Part shown: one piece after another, positions 45,337-54,392 of the stretch
How positions within the stretch are numbered: the stretch's first letter is position 1
Layout: each line of letters opens with the position of its first letter
Origin: Nitrosospira multiformis
GTDB lineage: Bacteria; Pseudomonadota; Gammaproteobacteria; Burkholderiales; Nitrosomonadaceae
Assembly (NCBI RefSeq): GCF_900103165.1
Contig: NZ_FNKY01000001.1
Coordinates: 186,001-250,000 of the forward strand
Reading direction: 5' to 3'
DNA: 64,000 bases
Program-made: the position numbers and the translations under genes
Notes under the pieces: model-generated
What the model saw: only the letters and a program-made list of their open reading frames with translations
Told to the model about the DNA's origin: nothing
The model's database searches: none

Positions 45337-46947
45337 TTAGTAGGTCATGTTCAGGGAGGCGATAACAGCATTCTCGGTATAATGAGCCGCTTGGTTGGAG
45401 TCCCGCTCAACATGCCGAAATTGAATCATGCCATTCACAGCAGGCTGGACCTGAAATTGCCTTGTCAGGCTAAGCATGCCTATCTTGAAATCGTCTTTCC
45501 TGTCGGTAGTAAGATAGTTAAATCTTGTGTATCCCAAAATGAGATTGGCCTTGGTGAGCGCAGAGATCCTGTAACTCCATGTTCCGTTAATTCCACTTTG
45601 CCTGGTATGGTTGAGCAGGGCTGCGTTTGCTCCAAGGAGGTCGGCATCGTCCGACTCCGGTGAGAATGCCTTGCGTGTCATATCAAACACTCTGAGCAAC
45701 AGCGTATTGGTTAGACCATTCATAGCAACAGTTGCCTGGAAACGCTTCTGCAGATAAAGCCGGTTGGAAAAGAAATTGGTGGGATTAAGAAAAGAACCTG
45801 ATCCAGAAGGATCGAAACCACCTCCACCACCTACACCGCCTATGCCACCTACACCACCTATGCCACCTGTACCACCGCCAGCCTGTTGGTTGAAAGTCGT
45901 GAGGTTTTGATCATAACTCACATTCCATGTGGTTAGACGGGTACGATGATTAGCCAGAAGCGAATAGGTATCGCCAAAAAATCGTTGACCGCCACTCGCA
46001 ATAATACTTGTTCTCTCGTCTGGTATCCATGAAAAACCCACGGTCCAGAAAGGGCTTGTGGGGCTTCCCCGAATTGAAATAAAAGTATTGCGTTCGTAGC
46101 CTCCGGTTGCTGTCAAGCCGAATCGTGACGTAACCATATAGCGGAGATTGCCAGTGGACCGTTCCATTTCGGCTGACCGGTTGGTATTGTCAAACTCGAT
46201 CATCTGGTTGCTATAGTTCAGGCCCCAACTAAGTATTCTAAAGGCATCGCCGCTGTTGAGACCACCCTGGAAGGCATTCCTGTGGCTGTTGCGAAGCGCA
46301 TTCACGCTGGACTCAACGGCGCCGTAGGTGTAACGCAGCTCGGTTGAAGCAAGATCCTGGAAACGGTGACGCAGATAAGGACTGATGGAGTAAGTTTTTA
46401 CATCAGCCCGATTACCGGTGACATTGACGTTGTCGACCCCCTGCGGACCAAACAGGGAGGCATTTTGCTGGAACATTGCGGCTCTTCCGTCCACGAAAAA
46501 AAGATTCTCAATCAGTTCAGCTGTGGTTAAGGCAGTGAATTGATGCCTCATTCTGGTAAGATTACTGTTCTCCGCGTAAATCAGATTATTCATGGTGTAA
46601 TTGGCAGTGAGATTAAAACGGCGCCCTAAACCAGTCACCAATATGCCAGGATTGATCTGGGTCACTAAGTCACCGCCATCCGCCCCGCCGGCCCCCAATC
46701 TAATATTGTCGGAATACGTCTCTCTCACATTCAGCCGGGGCTGGATTCTCCATCCAGCGTCAGCGGGGATGGGTGCCGCATTTTGTCCCAGCCCCAGTCG
46801 CTGGTCTAGGCCCTGTTCGGCTGGACCCAGCCGGCCTGGTTGGGCTTGCCCATAAGAATAGGATGACAATGACAGCATTGCCATGGCGGCCCAGCAAACG
46901 ACCGTGAATATATCTCTATTGCATTTCTGATTCTCAGGCACTTTCAT
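45337..46947 (-). CDS. XrtA-associated outer-membrane beta-barrel protein (TIGR03016 type)
   Basis: 536 aa: signal peptide (FTVVCWAAMAMLSLSSYSYG), then INVRETYSDN-like start (here LNVRETYSDNIRL) of an outer-membrane barrel with alternating strands up to the last residues VIASLNMTY, an aromatic end. The family sits in XrtA loci and may be the polysaccharide's outer-membrane port or a diversion channel. A Gly-rich tract of GGIGGVGG repeats lies in one loop near residues 355-375. ATG at 46947 is chosen because it gives a short N-terminus before the signal peptide. Confidence 0.88.
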   Translation of the reverse strand: MKVPENQKCNRDIFTVVCWAAMAMLSLSSYSYGQAQPGRLGPAEQGLDQRLGLGQNAAPIPADAGWRIQPRLNVRETYSDNIRLGAGGADGGDLVTQINPGILVTGLGRRFNLTANYTMNNLIYAENSNLTRMRHQFTALTTAELIENLFFVDGRAAMFQQNASLFGPQGVDNVNVTGNRADVKTYSISPYLRHRFQDLASTELRYTYGAVESSVNALRNSHRNAFQGGLNSGDAFRILSWGLNYSNQMIEFDNTNRSAEMERSTGNLRYMVTSRFGLTATGGYERNTFISIRGSPTSPFWTVGFSWIPDERTSIIASGGQRFFGDTYSLLANHRTRLTTWNVSYDQNLTTFNQQAGGGTGGIGGVGGIGGVGGGGGFDPSGSGSFLNPTNFFSNRLYLQKRFQATVAMNGLTNTLLLRVFDMTRKAFSPESDDADLLGANAALLNHTRQSGINGTWSYRISALTKANLILGYTRFNYLTTDRKDDFKIGMLSLTRQFQVQPAVNGMIQFRHVERDSNQAAHYTENAVIASLNMTY

Positions 46948-47857
46948 GGTAATAATAACCATAATATTCTCCGCCGGAGAACGATCTGGCCTTGTTGTAG
47001 ATCAAATTCACCACGTCACACGACTCGATCTGCCTGAGCATTTCCTTCACCGCCTGCTGTGAAGTCGTTTCAGCCTCTACCACCACAACAATCTGACCCA
47101 TTTGGCTTGCCAGCACGCGCGCTTCGCTGGTTAAAAGCAGCGGCGGGGAATCAAAGATAACAACGCGATCAGCATAACGTTGTGCCAGCTCCTTTAGGAG
47201 CGCTGCCATACTTTGGCTTGCCAGTAGCTCGGTAGAATGCGAATGCCGCGTCCCCGCCGTAAGAAGCGTGAGTTTCTCCACGTTGGTTTTCATCAAGACA
47301 TCTGCCAACTTGAGTTTGTCATCGAGAAGAATGTCCATCAAACCTCTTTCTGTCCCTAATCCCAGAATTTTTGGTACGGTGGGACGGGCTACATCCGCAT
47401 CGACCAGAAGAACCCTACGGTCCATTTCCATTGCGATGCTCATCGCCAGGTTGACAGTACAAAAGCTTTTACCTTCCCCTGCCAGCGCGCTGGTAACCAT
47501 AATCAAATTGCCATTCTTGATCATGCCCGCGCCCTGACTGAACGCATTGGTGAGCAATGGCCGTTTGATCACGCGGAATTGCTCGGCAACTTGTGTTCTT
47601 CCTTCGTCGGGCGTGACAATGCCATACTGACGCATCTTGGCGAGGTTGAGTGTAATGTGCTTGGATGTCGAGGCGGAAGGCGAGACAGGGCTTGGTGAAA
47701 AATTTTGGCTGATCTCTTTCTCGAGCGCATCATTTGCACTCGAATGCTTCTGGCCCGAGTTTACCAAACTACTGGGCGGCATTTGCGGTGGCATTTGTTT
47801 GGCACCACTCTTCCCTTCTTTTTCAAGCTTACCTGCGGCTCTTTCAATAATGCTCAC
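46934..47857 (-). CDS. XrtA-associated BY-type tyrosine kinase / chain-length regulator
   Basis: 307-aa cytoplasmic bacterial tyrosine kinase (TIGR03018-like) that controls polymer length with the Wzz-like partner. MSIIERAAGKLEK is the family start; Walker A is ALAGEGKS (124-131), Walker A' LLVDADVARP (150-159), Walker B VVIFDSPPLLL. The C-terminus has a Tyr cluster (GEYYGYYY), the usual autophosphorylation tail. Confidence 0.93.
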   Translation of the reverse strand: MSIIERAAGKLEKEGKSGAKQMPPQMPPSSLVNSGQKHSSANDALEKEISQNFSPSPVSPSASTSKHITLNLAKMRQYGIVTPDEGRTQVAEQFRVIKRPLLTNAFSQGAGMIKNGNLIMVTSALAGEGKSFCTVNLAMSIAMEMDRRVLLVDADVARPTVPKILGLGTERGLMDILLDDKLKLADVLMKTNVEKLTLLTAGTRHSHSTELLASQSMAALLKELAQRYADRVVIFDSPPLLLTSEARVLASQMGQIVVVVEAETTSQQAVKEMLRQIESCDVVNLIYNKARSFSGGEYYGYYYHESA

Positions 47858-48209
47858 GCTTTCTCCAATAGTGTTGGATTGGAACTTGCCAGGATACGGT
47901 TATCCATGATGTCTCCCGAACAAAATATCTGAATCTGAATCAAATCGACATAATATTGATTCCGAACCCCCCAATGGAAGCAGACGATCGCACCGGTTTT
48001 TTTAAACCGGAATAAATCGCGGGATTCCGAAATACCTCACCTGCCTGACAGAGACTGTTGCGACGAACCAATATCGTTGGCCACATACCTAGCCATCCTG
48101 TCTTGATCAGCGTCGCAGCAGCAGGGACTTAGTATAGGTGCTTCTTAGGGTAGTAAATCTGCATGCGTCTCAAAAATTGGCGAAGAACGTCAAGTTGCAA
48201 AAACTCGGG
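47858..48209. other. 352-base gap between the kinase and Wzz-like genes
   Basis: No gene is seen on either strand. CCGGTTT at 47993-47999 pairs with AAACCGG at 48004-48010 in an 18-base perfect palindrome, without a T-run after it on the minus strand. The gap is large for this otherwise tight run and could hold an internal promoter or processing site for the genes from 47857 on. Confidence 0.5.
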
Positions 48210-49739
48210 TCAAATCATCTTTACCATTAAGGTGCCATATAAACCCAACAAAGATAGCAAAGAAAGACCAAAGGCATAGAGCCGCTTCCTGCTCTTTACT
48301 TTCTCTTGATCCGTCCAGATCATGGGAACCGAGCCCAGGATTGGTCTGCCGGTAATTTCACGCAAGCTCGCCTGACTGTGGAATGTAGGCCGGACTTGGC
48401 TGATGACAAACGCTATCCCGATTCCGGCTAACAGAGATCCCAGAAACACCAGAGAAAACAGCTTGCCGCGGTCCGGTCCCACCGGCCGGTCGGAGACCGT
48501 CGGCGGATCGATGATCCTGAATGACATCAGATCGGTGGCGGAACCCAATTCACCTGATATCTTTGCGGATTCACGGCGTTCAAGAAGCTTCTCATAATTG
48601 GATTTATTCACCTGATAATCGCGATTGAGTTGAGCAAGTTCCGCCTCCACCTGAGGTACCGCGTTACTCAGCGACTTCAAACGGTTGAAACGGGCGGTAT
48701 ATTCTTCCACGCGAGCCCTCATGGACGCCACATCGGCTTCAGCTTCCGCCAGGGCCACGTTAAGCTGTTGCAGCATGGGGCTATAGTTTTTTCCGGGATC
48801 GGTGGTATCTTTTACCACGAGCTTGGCCTCTTCTTTCTTGCGCTCTTCAAGTTGAGCGATCAGGCGCTTCGTGGAAATGATATCAGGATGCAATTCCGTA
48901 AAATTCAGTCTGAGCGCATCCAGGTTCTTGTTCAATGCGCTGATTCGGGAATCAATCTCCACATTCACTATGGGTGAAATCGCATCGCTCTGATCCACCA
49001 TCATTACGGGCTCATCGCCAGTAATTTGCCTCTTGATCGCGTCGCGCGCATGCTCGGCCTCACGTAATTCCAGCCTTGTTTTGTTGAGATCTTCGGTCGC
49101 CGCGGATAACTGTGAATAATAATCGCTACCTTGCTGGGGCATCATTCCAATGTTCTTTTGCTTGAATGCCTTAAGGTTATTTTCCCCTGCTATCAACTTT
49201 TCTTCATAACTCTGGATCTGCTCATCAATAAAACGGAGCGCGGCGGAAGAATCCTGTCTCTTGTCCCCCAGCCCCCCTTCAACAAAAATGGTGAGCAACG
49301 ATTGAACAACATCCTTAGCAAGCTTTGGATTCTTATTATTATAATGAATCGTAAACAGATTATCGCGGCCGGTTGTCCCAAGCTTGATTTTCTCCATGAG
49401 TTCCTTAACGAGCGCTTCATGATCTTTCGCATCCTTGACCTTGATATCCAGATCGACCATGCGAACGACCCTCTCCACGTTGGGGCGGCTGATCAGCGTA
49501 CGGCTCATGATAGAAACCTGCTGTTGCAAATCGGGGGAAATCGTCATACCCGCCATGAGCGGTTTCAGGACATTTTGTGTGTCCACATAAATTCTGGCTG
49601 ATGCCTGATAATCATCAGGCATCTTGTAGACGATAACCCATCCCGCAATAGCCACAACCCAGGCAGCAAGTACCGAGATCCAGCGATACTTCCATATCCC
49701 CTTCAAATAAACAAGCAGCTGGGTAGTTAGTTCCTCCAT
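48210..49739 (-). CDS. XrtA-associated chain-length determinant (Wzz/GumC-like)
   Basis: 509-aa polysaccharide copolymerase. An N-terminal membrane helix (WISVLAAWVVAIAGWVIVYK) and Wzz motif are followed by a long periplasmic coiled-coil domain (ERKKEEAKLV, EADVASMRARVEEY) and a C-terminal helix (LFSLVFLGSLLAGIGIAFV) after PVGPDRGK, the Wzz Pro-rich motif. A third hydrophobic stretch lies at the end. It acts with the kinase encoded downstream. Confidence 0.93.
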   Translation of the reverse strand: MEELTTQLLVYLKGIWKYRWISVLAAWVVAIAGWVIVYKMPDDYQASARIYVDTQNVLKPLMAGMTISPDLQQQVSIMSRTLISRPNVERVVRMVDLDIKVKDAKDHEALVKELMEKIKLGTTGRDNLFTIHYNNKNPKLAKDVVQSLLTIFVEGGLGDKRQDSSAALRFIDEQIQSYEEKLIAGENNLKAFKQKNIGMMPQQGSDYYSQLSAATEDLNKTRLELREAEHARDAIKRQITGDEPVMMVDQSDAISPIVNVEIDSRISALNKNLDALRLNFTELHPDIISTKRLIAQLEERKKEEAKLVVKDTTDPGKNYSPMLQQLNVALAEAEADVASMRARVEEYTARFNRLKSLSNAVPQVEAELAQLNRDYQVNKSNYEKLLERRESAKISGELGSATDLMSFRIIDPPTVSDRPVGPDRGKLFSLVFLGSLLAGIGIAFVISQVRPTFHSQASLREITGRPILGSVPMIWTDQEKVKSRKRLYAFGLSLLSLLGLYGTLMVKMI

Positions 49740-49956
49740 TTTGTCAGGCGTTCCTTGGAAATACTATTGTCGGCTTTTACGGCGATGGAATTTTTGGCGG
49801 CCTGTTTGCGCCGCCATCGGATGGAAATCCAAAAAGACTATTTTCATGTTCATTGTCATTTTTTTACCCAGCTATCCTCGATCCCGAGGTGAAGCGGGCT
49901 GCCAGATCACTTTATGTAGGGAATGGATCTAAAGGCTAAATCAAGCATGCCGAAAC

Positions 49957-50583
49957 TCAGAAGAAGCTCTCCGGTATAACTAAAACGTCACCTTGACGCA
50001 TGGGGACGTTAGCCGAGATGTCACCGTCTCTGATCAGATCATCCAGCCGAACGCTAAACTGTTGCTGTTTCCCATCCACGCTACGAATGATTCTGGCCTT
50101 GTTGCCGGCAGCAAAATCCGTTATGCCGCCCACTGCGATCAAAACATCCATTAGCGTCATTTCTTCGCGATAAGGAAGCGCCTGGGGTCTGGCTGCCTCG
50201 CCGATGACGCGGATTTGCTCGGTGTATGGTCCAATAAACTGTGTCACAATAACGGTTACAACAGGCTGCTGAATATACTTGGACAGCGCTTCTTCAATGT
50301 CTCGGGCCAACTGTGTGGATGTTTTTCCGCTGGCCGGGAGATCTTCCACCAGGGGCGTAGTGATTTTTCCATCGGGACGAACCGGCACCGACATGGAGAC
50401 TTCCGGATTGCGCCAGACAATGATATCCACGTTGTCACCCGGCCCTATCAAATAATCGTGCGCAATATGCTTGTCGTCGGGAGAAAGAGGCGGATATGTT
50501 TTGCAACCGCCCAGGACGAGCATAGGAAACACGATAGCAAAACAGGTCAGCCATTTCTTGGTACTGATATGGGGAGTGTTCAC
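49957..50583 (-). CDS. Polysaccharide export lipoprotein (Wza-like)
   Basis: 208-aa outer-membrane export protein. Signal peptide ends in a lipobox (LVLGGC). The Poly_export domain has YLIGPGDNVDIIVWRNPE and VRPDGKITTPLVEDL, and a SLBB domain follows (VIGEAARPQALPY). GTG at 50583 has AAGGA six bases upstream and gives a standard lipoprotein N-terminus; an upstream start at 50637 adds residues before it. This is the first gene of the minus-strand XrtA/exopolysaccharide run. Confidence 0.93.
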   Translation of the reverse strand: MNTPHISTKKWLTCFAIVFPMLVLGGCKTYPPLSPDDKHIAHDYLIGPGDNVDIIVWRNPEVSMSVPVRPDGKITTPLVEDLPASGKTSTQLARDIEEALSKYIQQPVVTVIVTQFIGPYTEQIRVIGEAARPQALPYREEMTLMDVLIAVGGITDFAAGNKARIIRSVDGKQQQFSVRLDDLIRDGDISANVPMRQGDVLVIPESFF

Positions 50584-50863
50584 TGAATTTCCTTTTTTCT
50601 GTTTATTGAAGATGCGCCGGGTCATGCAGGCCGCCAACGATAATTAAAGATGCAATGAGTAGAGAGTGTTTTCCACGTATGTCACGGAATCTAGGATCTT
50701 TAATGTGCGCCATAATAGCATTTTTATATCAACCCGCTTCGGAATCGGAAAAGATTATCCTCAAGATAAAACACACCGTATAAACAAATCAGCCAAGCTG
50801 AACGACTTGTTCCAGTTACAGGTCCGCATCGTATCAAGTTCAACGGCATGAGCAAATAGGACT
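50584..50863. other. Region upstream of the exopolysaccharide genes
   Basis: AT-rich, with no credible gene. It should hold the promoter of the export lipoprotein gene on the minus strand (for example TATTAT near 50718), but no well-spaced -35/-10 pair stands out. Confidence 0.45.
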
Positions 50864-51126
50864 TTAGTACGATCTTCTCAAGATTCGCGAGATCATTCGC
50901 AACGTCCCTGGGAACGAGTTCAGATGGATCGTACGCCCTATCCCATGTTTTGCCATATAATCCCTCTCACCGTGATAGGCCTTACCAAGCCACTCAAGGG
51001 GTCCGGGGTCCGGATTCCGCTTCTGTCATTTCGGCATTTGGCATCCGCGATGAAAATCCCTTGAAAGCCCCAGCCCTTTCCCCATGCTTTGATCGCATCG
51101 GCGAGCCGGGATAAATCGACGACCGC
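50864..51126 (-). pseudogene. queG: Remnant of queG (epoxyqueuosine reductase)
   Basis: The minus strand codes for VDLSRLADAIKAWG (from 51120) and GWGFQGIFIADAK, then in another frame EWLGKAYHGERDYMAKHG and SFPGTLRMISRIL before a stop at 50864. This is the order of the QueG N-terminus (compare the Escherichia coli AWLDKQYHGEMDWMARHG and LPGTLRVIS). A frame change lies between about 51030 and 50998, no start codon exists in the first frame, and the rest of the gene (iron-sulfur domain) is missing. QueG reduces epoxyqueuosine in tRNA; this copy cannot. Confidence 0.82.
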
Positions 51127-51175
51127 ATCCGGGGAGACTCCACGAATTACTGACGGATCTTTGGATATTTTTTTC

Positions 51176-51691
51176 TTGCATAGTTCTCATCATACCAATT
51201 CTTCCGCCCTGCATCACTTTACGCTCAGTCTTGACGGAGAAATCGCAACGCTGGCGCTCGGTGCGGAAATCGCAACAATATTACATCCTGGTTTTGTTGT
51301 TTTCCTGAGCGGCAATCTGGGCGCGGGCAAAACCACGCTGGCGCGAGGCATCTTGCGCGGTCTGGATTATCAAGGAAAAGTAAAAAGCCCTACCTATAAT
51401 TTAGTTGAACTTTATAAAATTTCTAGGTTATACTTCTATCACTTTGATTTCTATCGTTTCAATGATCCGATAGAATGGGAGGAAGCAGGTTTTCGTGAAT
51501 ATTTCAACGCTGAATCCATCTGTCTGGTGGAATGGCCCGAAAAAGCGGGCGGATTGTTGCCCCCAGCGGATTTGCAGTTTTTTATCCATATCACCGGAAC
51601 AGATCATCGCCGCGTCGAAATTCGGGCGCATACGGAGACAGGGAGACGGTGTTTAAAGCAATGGCAAACCCTAAGAAATCCCGGGCAATAG
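51176..51691 (+). CDS. tsaE: tRNA threonylcarbamoyladenosine biosynthesis ATPase TsaE
   Basis: ATPase of the TsaBDE complex that forms t6A37 in tRNAs reading ANN codons. Walker A LSGNLGAGKTTLARGIL, KSPTYNLVELY, YHFDFYRF and ICLVEWPEKAGGLLP are all family motifs. No in-frame ATG is available near the natural start: TTG at 51176 and TTG at 51089 (inside the queG remnant) are the candidates, neither with a good ribosome site. Its end overlaps the amidase gene, as in many betaproteobacteria. Product secure, start weak. Confidence 0.9.
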   Translation: MHSSHHTNSSALHHFTLSLDGEIATLALGAEIATILHPGFVVFLSGNLGAGKTTLARGILRGLDYQGKVKSPTYNLVELYKISRLYFYHFDFYRFNDPIEWEEAGFREYFNAESICLVEWPEKAGGLLPPADLQFFIHITGTDHRRVEIRAHTETGRRCLKQWQTLRNPGQ

Positions 51692-52995
51692 CCGGTTGCC
51701 ACAATCTTTCTGTTCCATCGGCATTCACCCTGTTTTTGTTGATGGCAGTACTCCCGCTTTTGTCACTCAGCAATGGTGTTTTTGCGAATACCCTGGTCAG
51801 CTCCGCCCGGGTTTGGCCTGCCTCCGAATATACCCGTCTCACGCTAGAGTCGGCTTTGCCCATCCAGTACTCGCTCAGCACGGTAAAAGATCCGGATCGC
51901 GTGGTGGTTGACCTGGAGCATGTCAGGCTCAGTCCGGAACTTGAGAACCTGCCGGGGAAAATTGACGCCACTGATCCTTACATACGCGCGGTGCGCATCG
52001 GCCGTTTCAAGCCGACCGTACTGCGGCTGGTGCTGGACCTCAAAACCGAGGCCATACCCCAGGCATTTGTCCTCAAGCCGGTAGGCAATTACGGTTATCG
52101 GTTGGTATTGGACATTTACCCCGCTATTCCGCCCGATCCGCTTATGGCGTTACTCAATGAGAATGCCACAGCAATGTTACAACCAGACCTCAATGCCGAT
52201 AGCGGAATAAACGCAAAGGCAAATAGCAAAGCCATAAGAAATACCGCGACCGCAAAAAGGAACAAATCGGAAACGATACGGCTTATAACGGTCGCCATCG
52301 ACCCTGGGCACGGTGGCGAGGATCCCGGCGCAGTGAGCCGCAGTGGCACCCATGAGAAAGACATCACACTGGCGATTGCCAAAAAGCTTAAAGCGAAGAT
52401 TGATAAAGAGCCCAACATGCGCGCAGCCCTGACACGCGAAGGCGATTACTTTATATCGCTGCCGATGCGTCTGGTAAAAGCGCGCCAATTGAATGCCGAT
52501 CTGTTCGTATCGGTGCATGCGGATGCTTTCATCAAACCGCATGCGCGCGGCTCGTCTGTTTTTGCGCTGTCCGAGCGGGGGGCAACTTCCGCAGCCGCCC
52601 GCTGGCTAGCGAAAAAAGAAAATGAGGCGGACTTGATAGGGGGAGTCAATCTGGATATCAAGGACCCCTATCTCAAGCAGACTCTGCTGGATCTGTCACA
52701 AACAGCCACTATCAATGACAGTCTCAGGCTCGCCCGGGAGGTGCTCTCGGAAATCGGCGATATAAACCATCTGCATAAAAACGAAGTGGAACAGGCAGGC
52801 TTCGCTGTACTCAAGTCTCCCGATATTCCGTCTATCCTGGTGGAAACCGCTTTCATCAGTAATCCGGACGAGGAAAAGAAACTGAAAGACGTTGCCTACC
52901 AGGACAAACTGGCCGACGCAATGCTCGCCGGCATCAAACGCTATTTCGCCAACAATCCGCCACTCGCGCGTTCAAGGATGGTGTTTCTGGAATAG
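51661..52995 (+). CDS. amiC: N-acetylmuramoyl-L-alanine amidase (AmiC-type)
   Basis: Periplasmic zinc amidase that splits daughter cells by cutting stem peptides from MurNAc. Signal peptide (AFTLFLLMAVLPLLSLSNGVFA), an AMIN domain (ARVWPASEYTRLTLE to LVLDIYP) and an Amidase_3 domain with IDPGHGGEDPGA (zinc His), a second His in FVSVHADAF and the catalytic Glu in ILVETAFISNPDEE. Length 444 aa from ATG 51661; a GTG at 51649 is also possible. It overlaps tsaE by 31 bases. Confidence 0.94.
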   Translation: MANPKKSRAIAGCHNLSVPSAFTLFLLMAVLPLLSLSNGVFANTLVSSARVWPASEYTRLTLESALPIQYSLSTVKDPDRVVVDLEHVRLSPELENLPGKIDATDPYIRAVRIGRFKPTVLRLVLDLKTEAIPQAFVLKPVGNYGYRLVLDIYPAIPPDPLMALLNENATAMLQPDLNADSGINAKANSKAIRNTATAKRNKSETIRLITVAIDPGHGGEDPGAVSRSGTHEKDITLAIAKKLKAKIDKEPNMRAALTREGDYFISLPMRLVKARQLNADLFVSVHADAFIKPHARGSSVFALSERGATSAAARWLAKKENEADLIGGVNLDIKDPYLKQTLLDLSQTATINDSLRLAREVLSEIGDINHLHKNEVEQAGFAVLKSPDIPSILVETAFISNPDEEKKLKDVAYQDKLADAMLAGIKRYFANNPPLARSRMVFLE

Positions 52996-53168
52996 CACTC
53001 TCTTCTCATCCACCACTATGGGTACTTCCCTTCCTGACAAAGTTTGGTGGACCTCTATATAAGGCTCCGTGGCCCTTTTTGCCAACTGAGTTTGCCAACT
53101 GGGCTTTGCCTAGCCGTAGCATTGCTTCTACGCCATAATCATGCGATTGAATCATTCAGGATGCTGTT

Positions 53169-54386
53169 GTGGCCAACGAAGATCTGTCCCGATTAAAGAT
53201 TGACCGAAGCGGTAGCGCCAGTATAACCGGCCATAGGAAATCTCCCCGCCTCATTCCCACACTGGCGATCATTGCGGCGCTGAGTCTGTTCATCATCTTC
53301 TACTTTCGTACCGGCACCGCGATGGAGGTGGAGTCCGGCACAGTCACCACCGCCTATCCGTCCCAGTCTTTCACGCTGCTCAATGCCACCGGCTATGTCG
53401 TTGCACAGCGTAAAGCGGCAGTCGCGTCGAAGGCTACGGGACGAGTCGAATGGCTGGGTGTAACGGAAGGCAGCCGCGTAACAGAGGGCGAGATTATCGC
53501 CCGGCTGGAAAACACGGATGTCAGTGCCACGATGGAGCAAGCGGCGGCCAACGTTAGGGTAGCCAAGGCAAATTTGCAGCACGGCCAGGCGGAATTGGTT
53601 GATGCCGAGGCAGCGTTCAACCGCAATGGCGAACTGCTTGCCAAGGGCTTTATTTCGCAATTCGCCCACGACATCGCAACCGCCCGCTTTCGTAAAGCCC
53701 AGGCGGCTGTCCTGGGTTACCAGGCATCTGTTGGCGCGGCCGAGGCAAACTTTCGCGCCGCCCGGATAGCAGTGGAACAAACACTGATCCGCGCACCGTT
53801 TGATGGGGTAGTGCTGACCAAAAGTGCCAATGTCGGTGATGTAATAACGCCCTTCTCATCCGCACTCGATGCCAAAGGCGCGGTAGTGACGATGGCCGAC
53901 ATGGATACGCTGGAAGTCGAAGCCGACGTATCCGAGTCCAACTTACCCAAAGTGAAGCTCGAACAGCCCTGTGAAATTCAGCTGGATGCGATGCCTGACG
54001 TACGATTGCGTGGTGTGGTTCAACGCATCGTGCCGACAGTGGACAGGGCCAAAGCCACGGTGCTGGTAAAAATCCGTTTTATCGATCGCGACCCGAACAT
54101 TCTGCCGGAAATGAGCGCAAAAATCGCTTTTCTGGAGAAGGAAATGGCCGTAGAGCAGCGCACTGCGCGCACGGTGGTTCAGCCGGATGCCATTGTTCAG
54201 CGCAACGGGAAGAATGTGGTATTCATCATGAAAGACGAGAAAGCAATTGAAACACCTATCGAAACCGGTGACAAAATTGGCGATATGATTGAAGTTCTGA
54301 AAGGTCCCAAGGCGGGTGACAAAGTCATACTACGCCCCGGCGATGGACTCGACGATGGAGACAAAGTCAAAACAGCGGCGAAATAA
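53169..54386 (+). CDS. Periplasmic adaptor (membrane fusion) protein of an ABC export system
   Basis: 405 aa with one N-terminal membrane helix (LIPTLAIIAALSLFIIFYF), a biotinyl-lipoyl-like domain (GRVEWLGVTEGSRVTEGEIIA), a coiled-coil hairpin (about 115-200) and beta-barrel parts. It is related to RND/MacA adaptors. The ATPase and two permeases follow in a row, so this is a MacA-MacB-type tripartite system with the permease in two separate genes. The substrate is unknown. Start codon GTG with AGGA eight bases ahead. Confidence 0.9.
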   Translation: MANEDLSRLKIDRSGSASITGHRKSPRLIPTLAIIAALSLFIIFYFRTGTAMEVESGTVTTAYPSQSFTLLNATGYVVAQRKAAVASKATGRVEWLGVTEGSRVTEGEIIARLENTDVSATMEQAAANVRVAKANLQHGQAELVDAEAAFNRNGELLAKGFISQFAHDIATARFRKAQAAVLGYQASVGAAEANFRAARIAVEQTLIRAPFDGVVLTKSANVGDVITPFSSALDAKGAVVTMADMDTLEVEADVSESNLPKVKLEQPCEIQLDAMPDVRLRGVVQRIVPTVDRAKATVLVKIRFIDRDPNILPEMSAKIAFLEKEMAVEQRTARTVVQPDAIVQRNGKNVVFIMKDEKAIETPIETGDKIGDMIEVLKGPKAGDKVILRPGDGLDDGDKVKTAAK

Positions 54387-54392
54387 AGACGC

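Noticed and set aside
47993-48010. Perfect palindrome CCGGTTTTTTTAAACCGG as a terminator
   Set aside because: No T-run follows the stem on the transcribed minus strand, so it is noted only as a palindrome in a gap.
28062-50583. Search for a PEP-CTERM substrate protein near xrtA
   Set aside because: No protein in the window ends with a PEP motif followed by a membrane helix and basic residues; substrates must lie elsewhere.
53080-53115. Repeated TTTGCCAACTG upstream of the adaptor gene
   Set aside because: Two short copies without symmetry or a known motif; too weak to call an operator.
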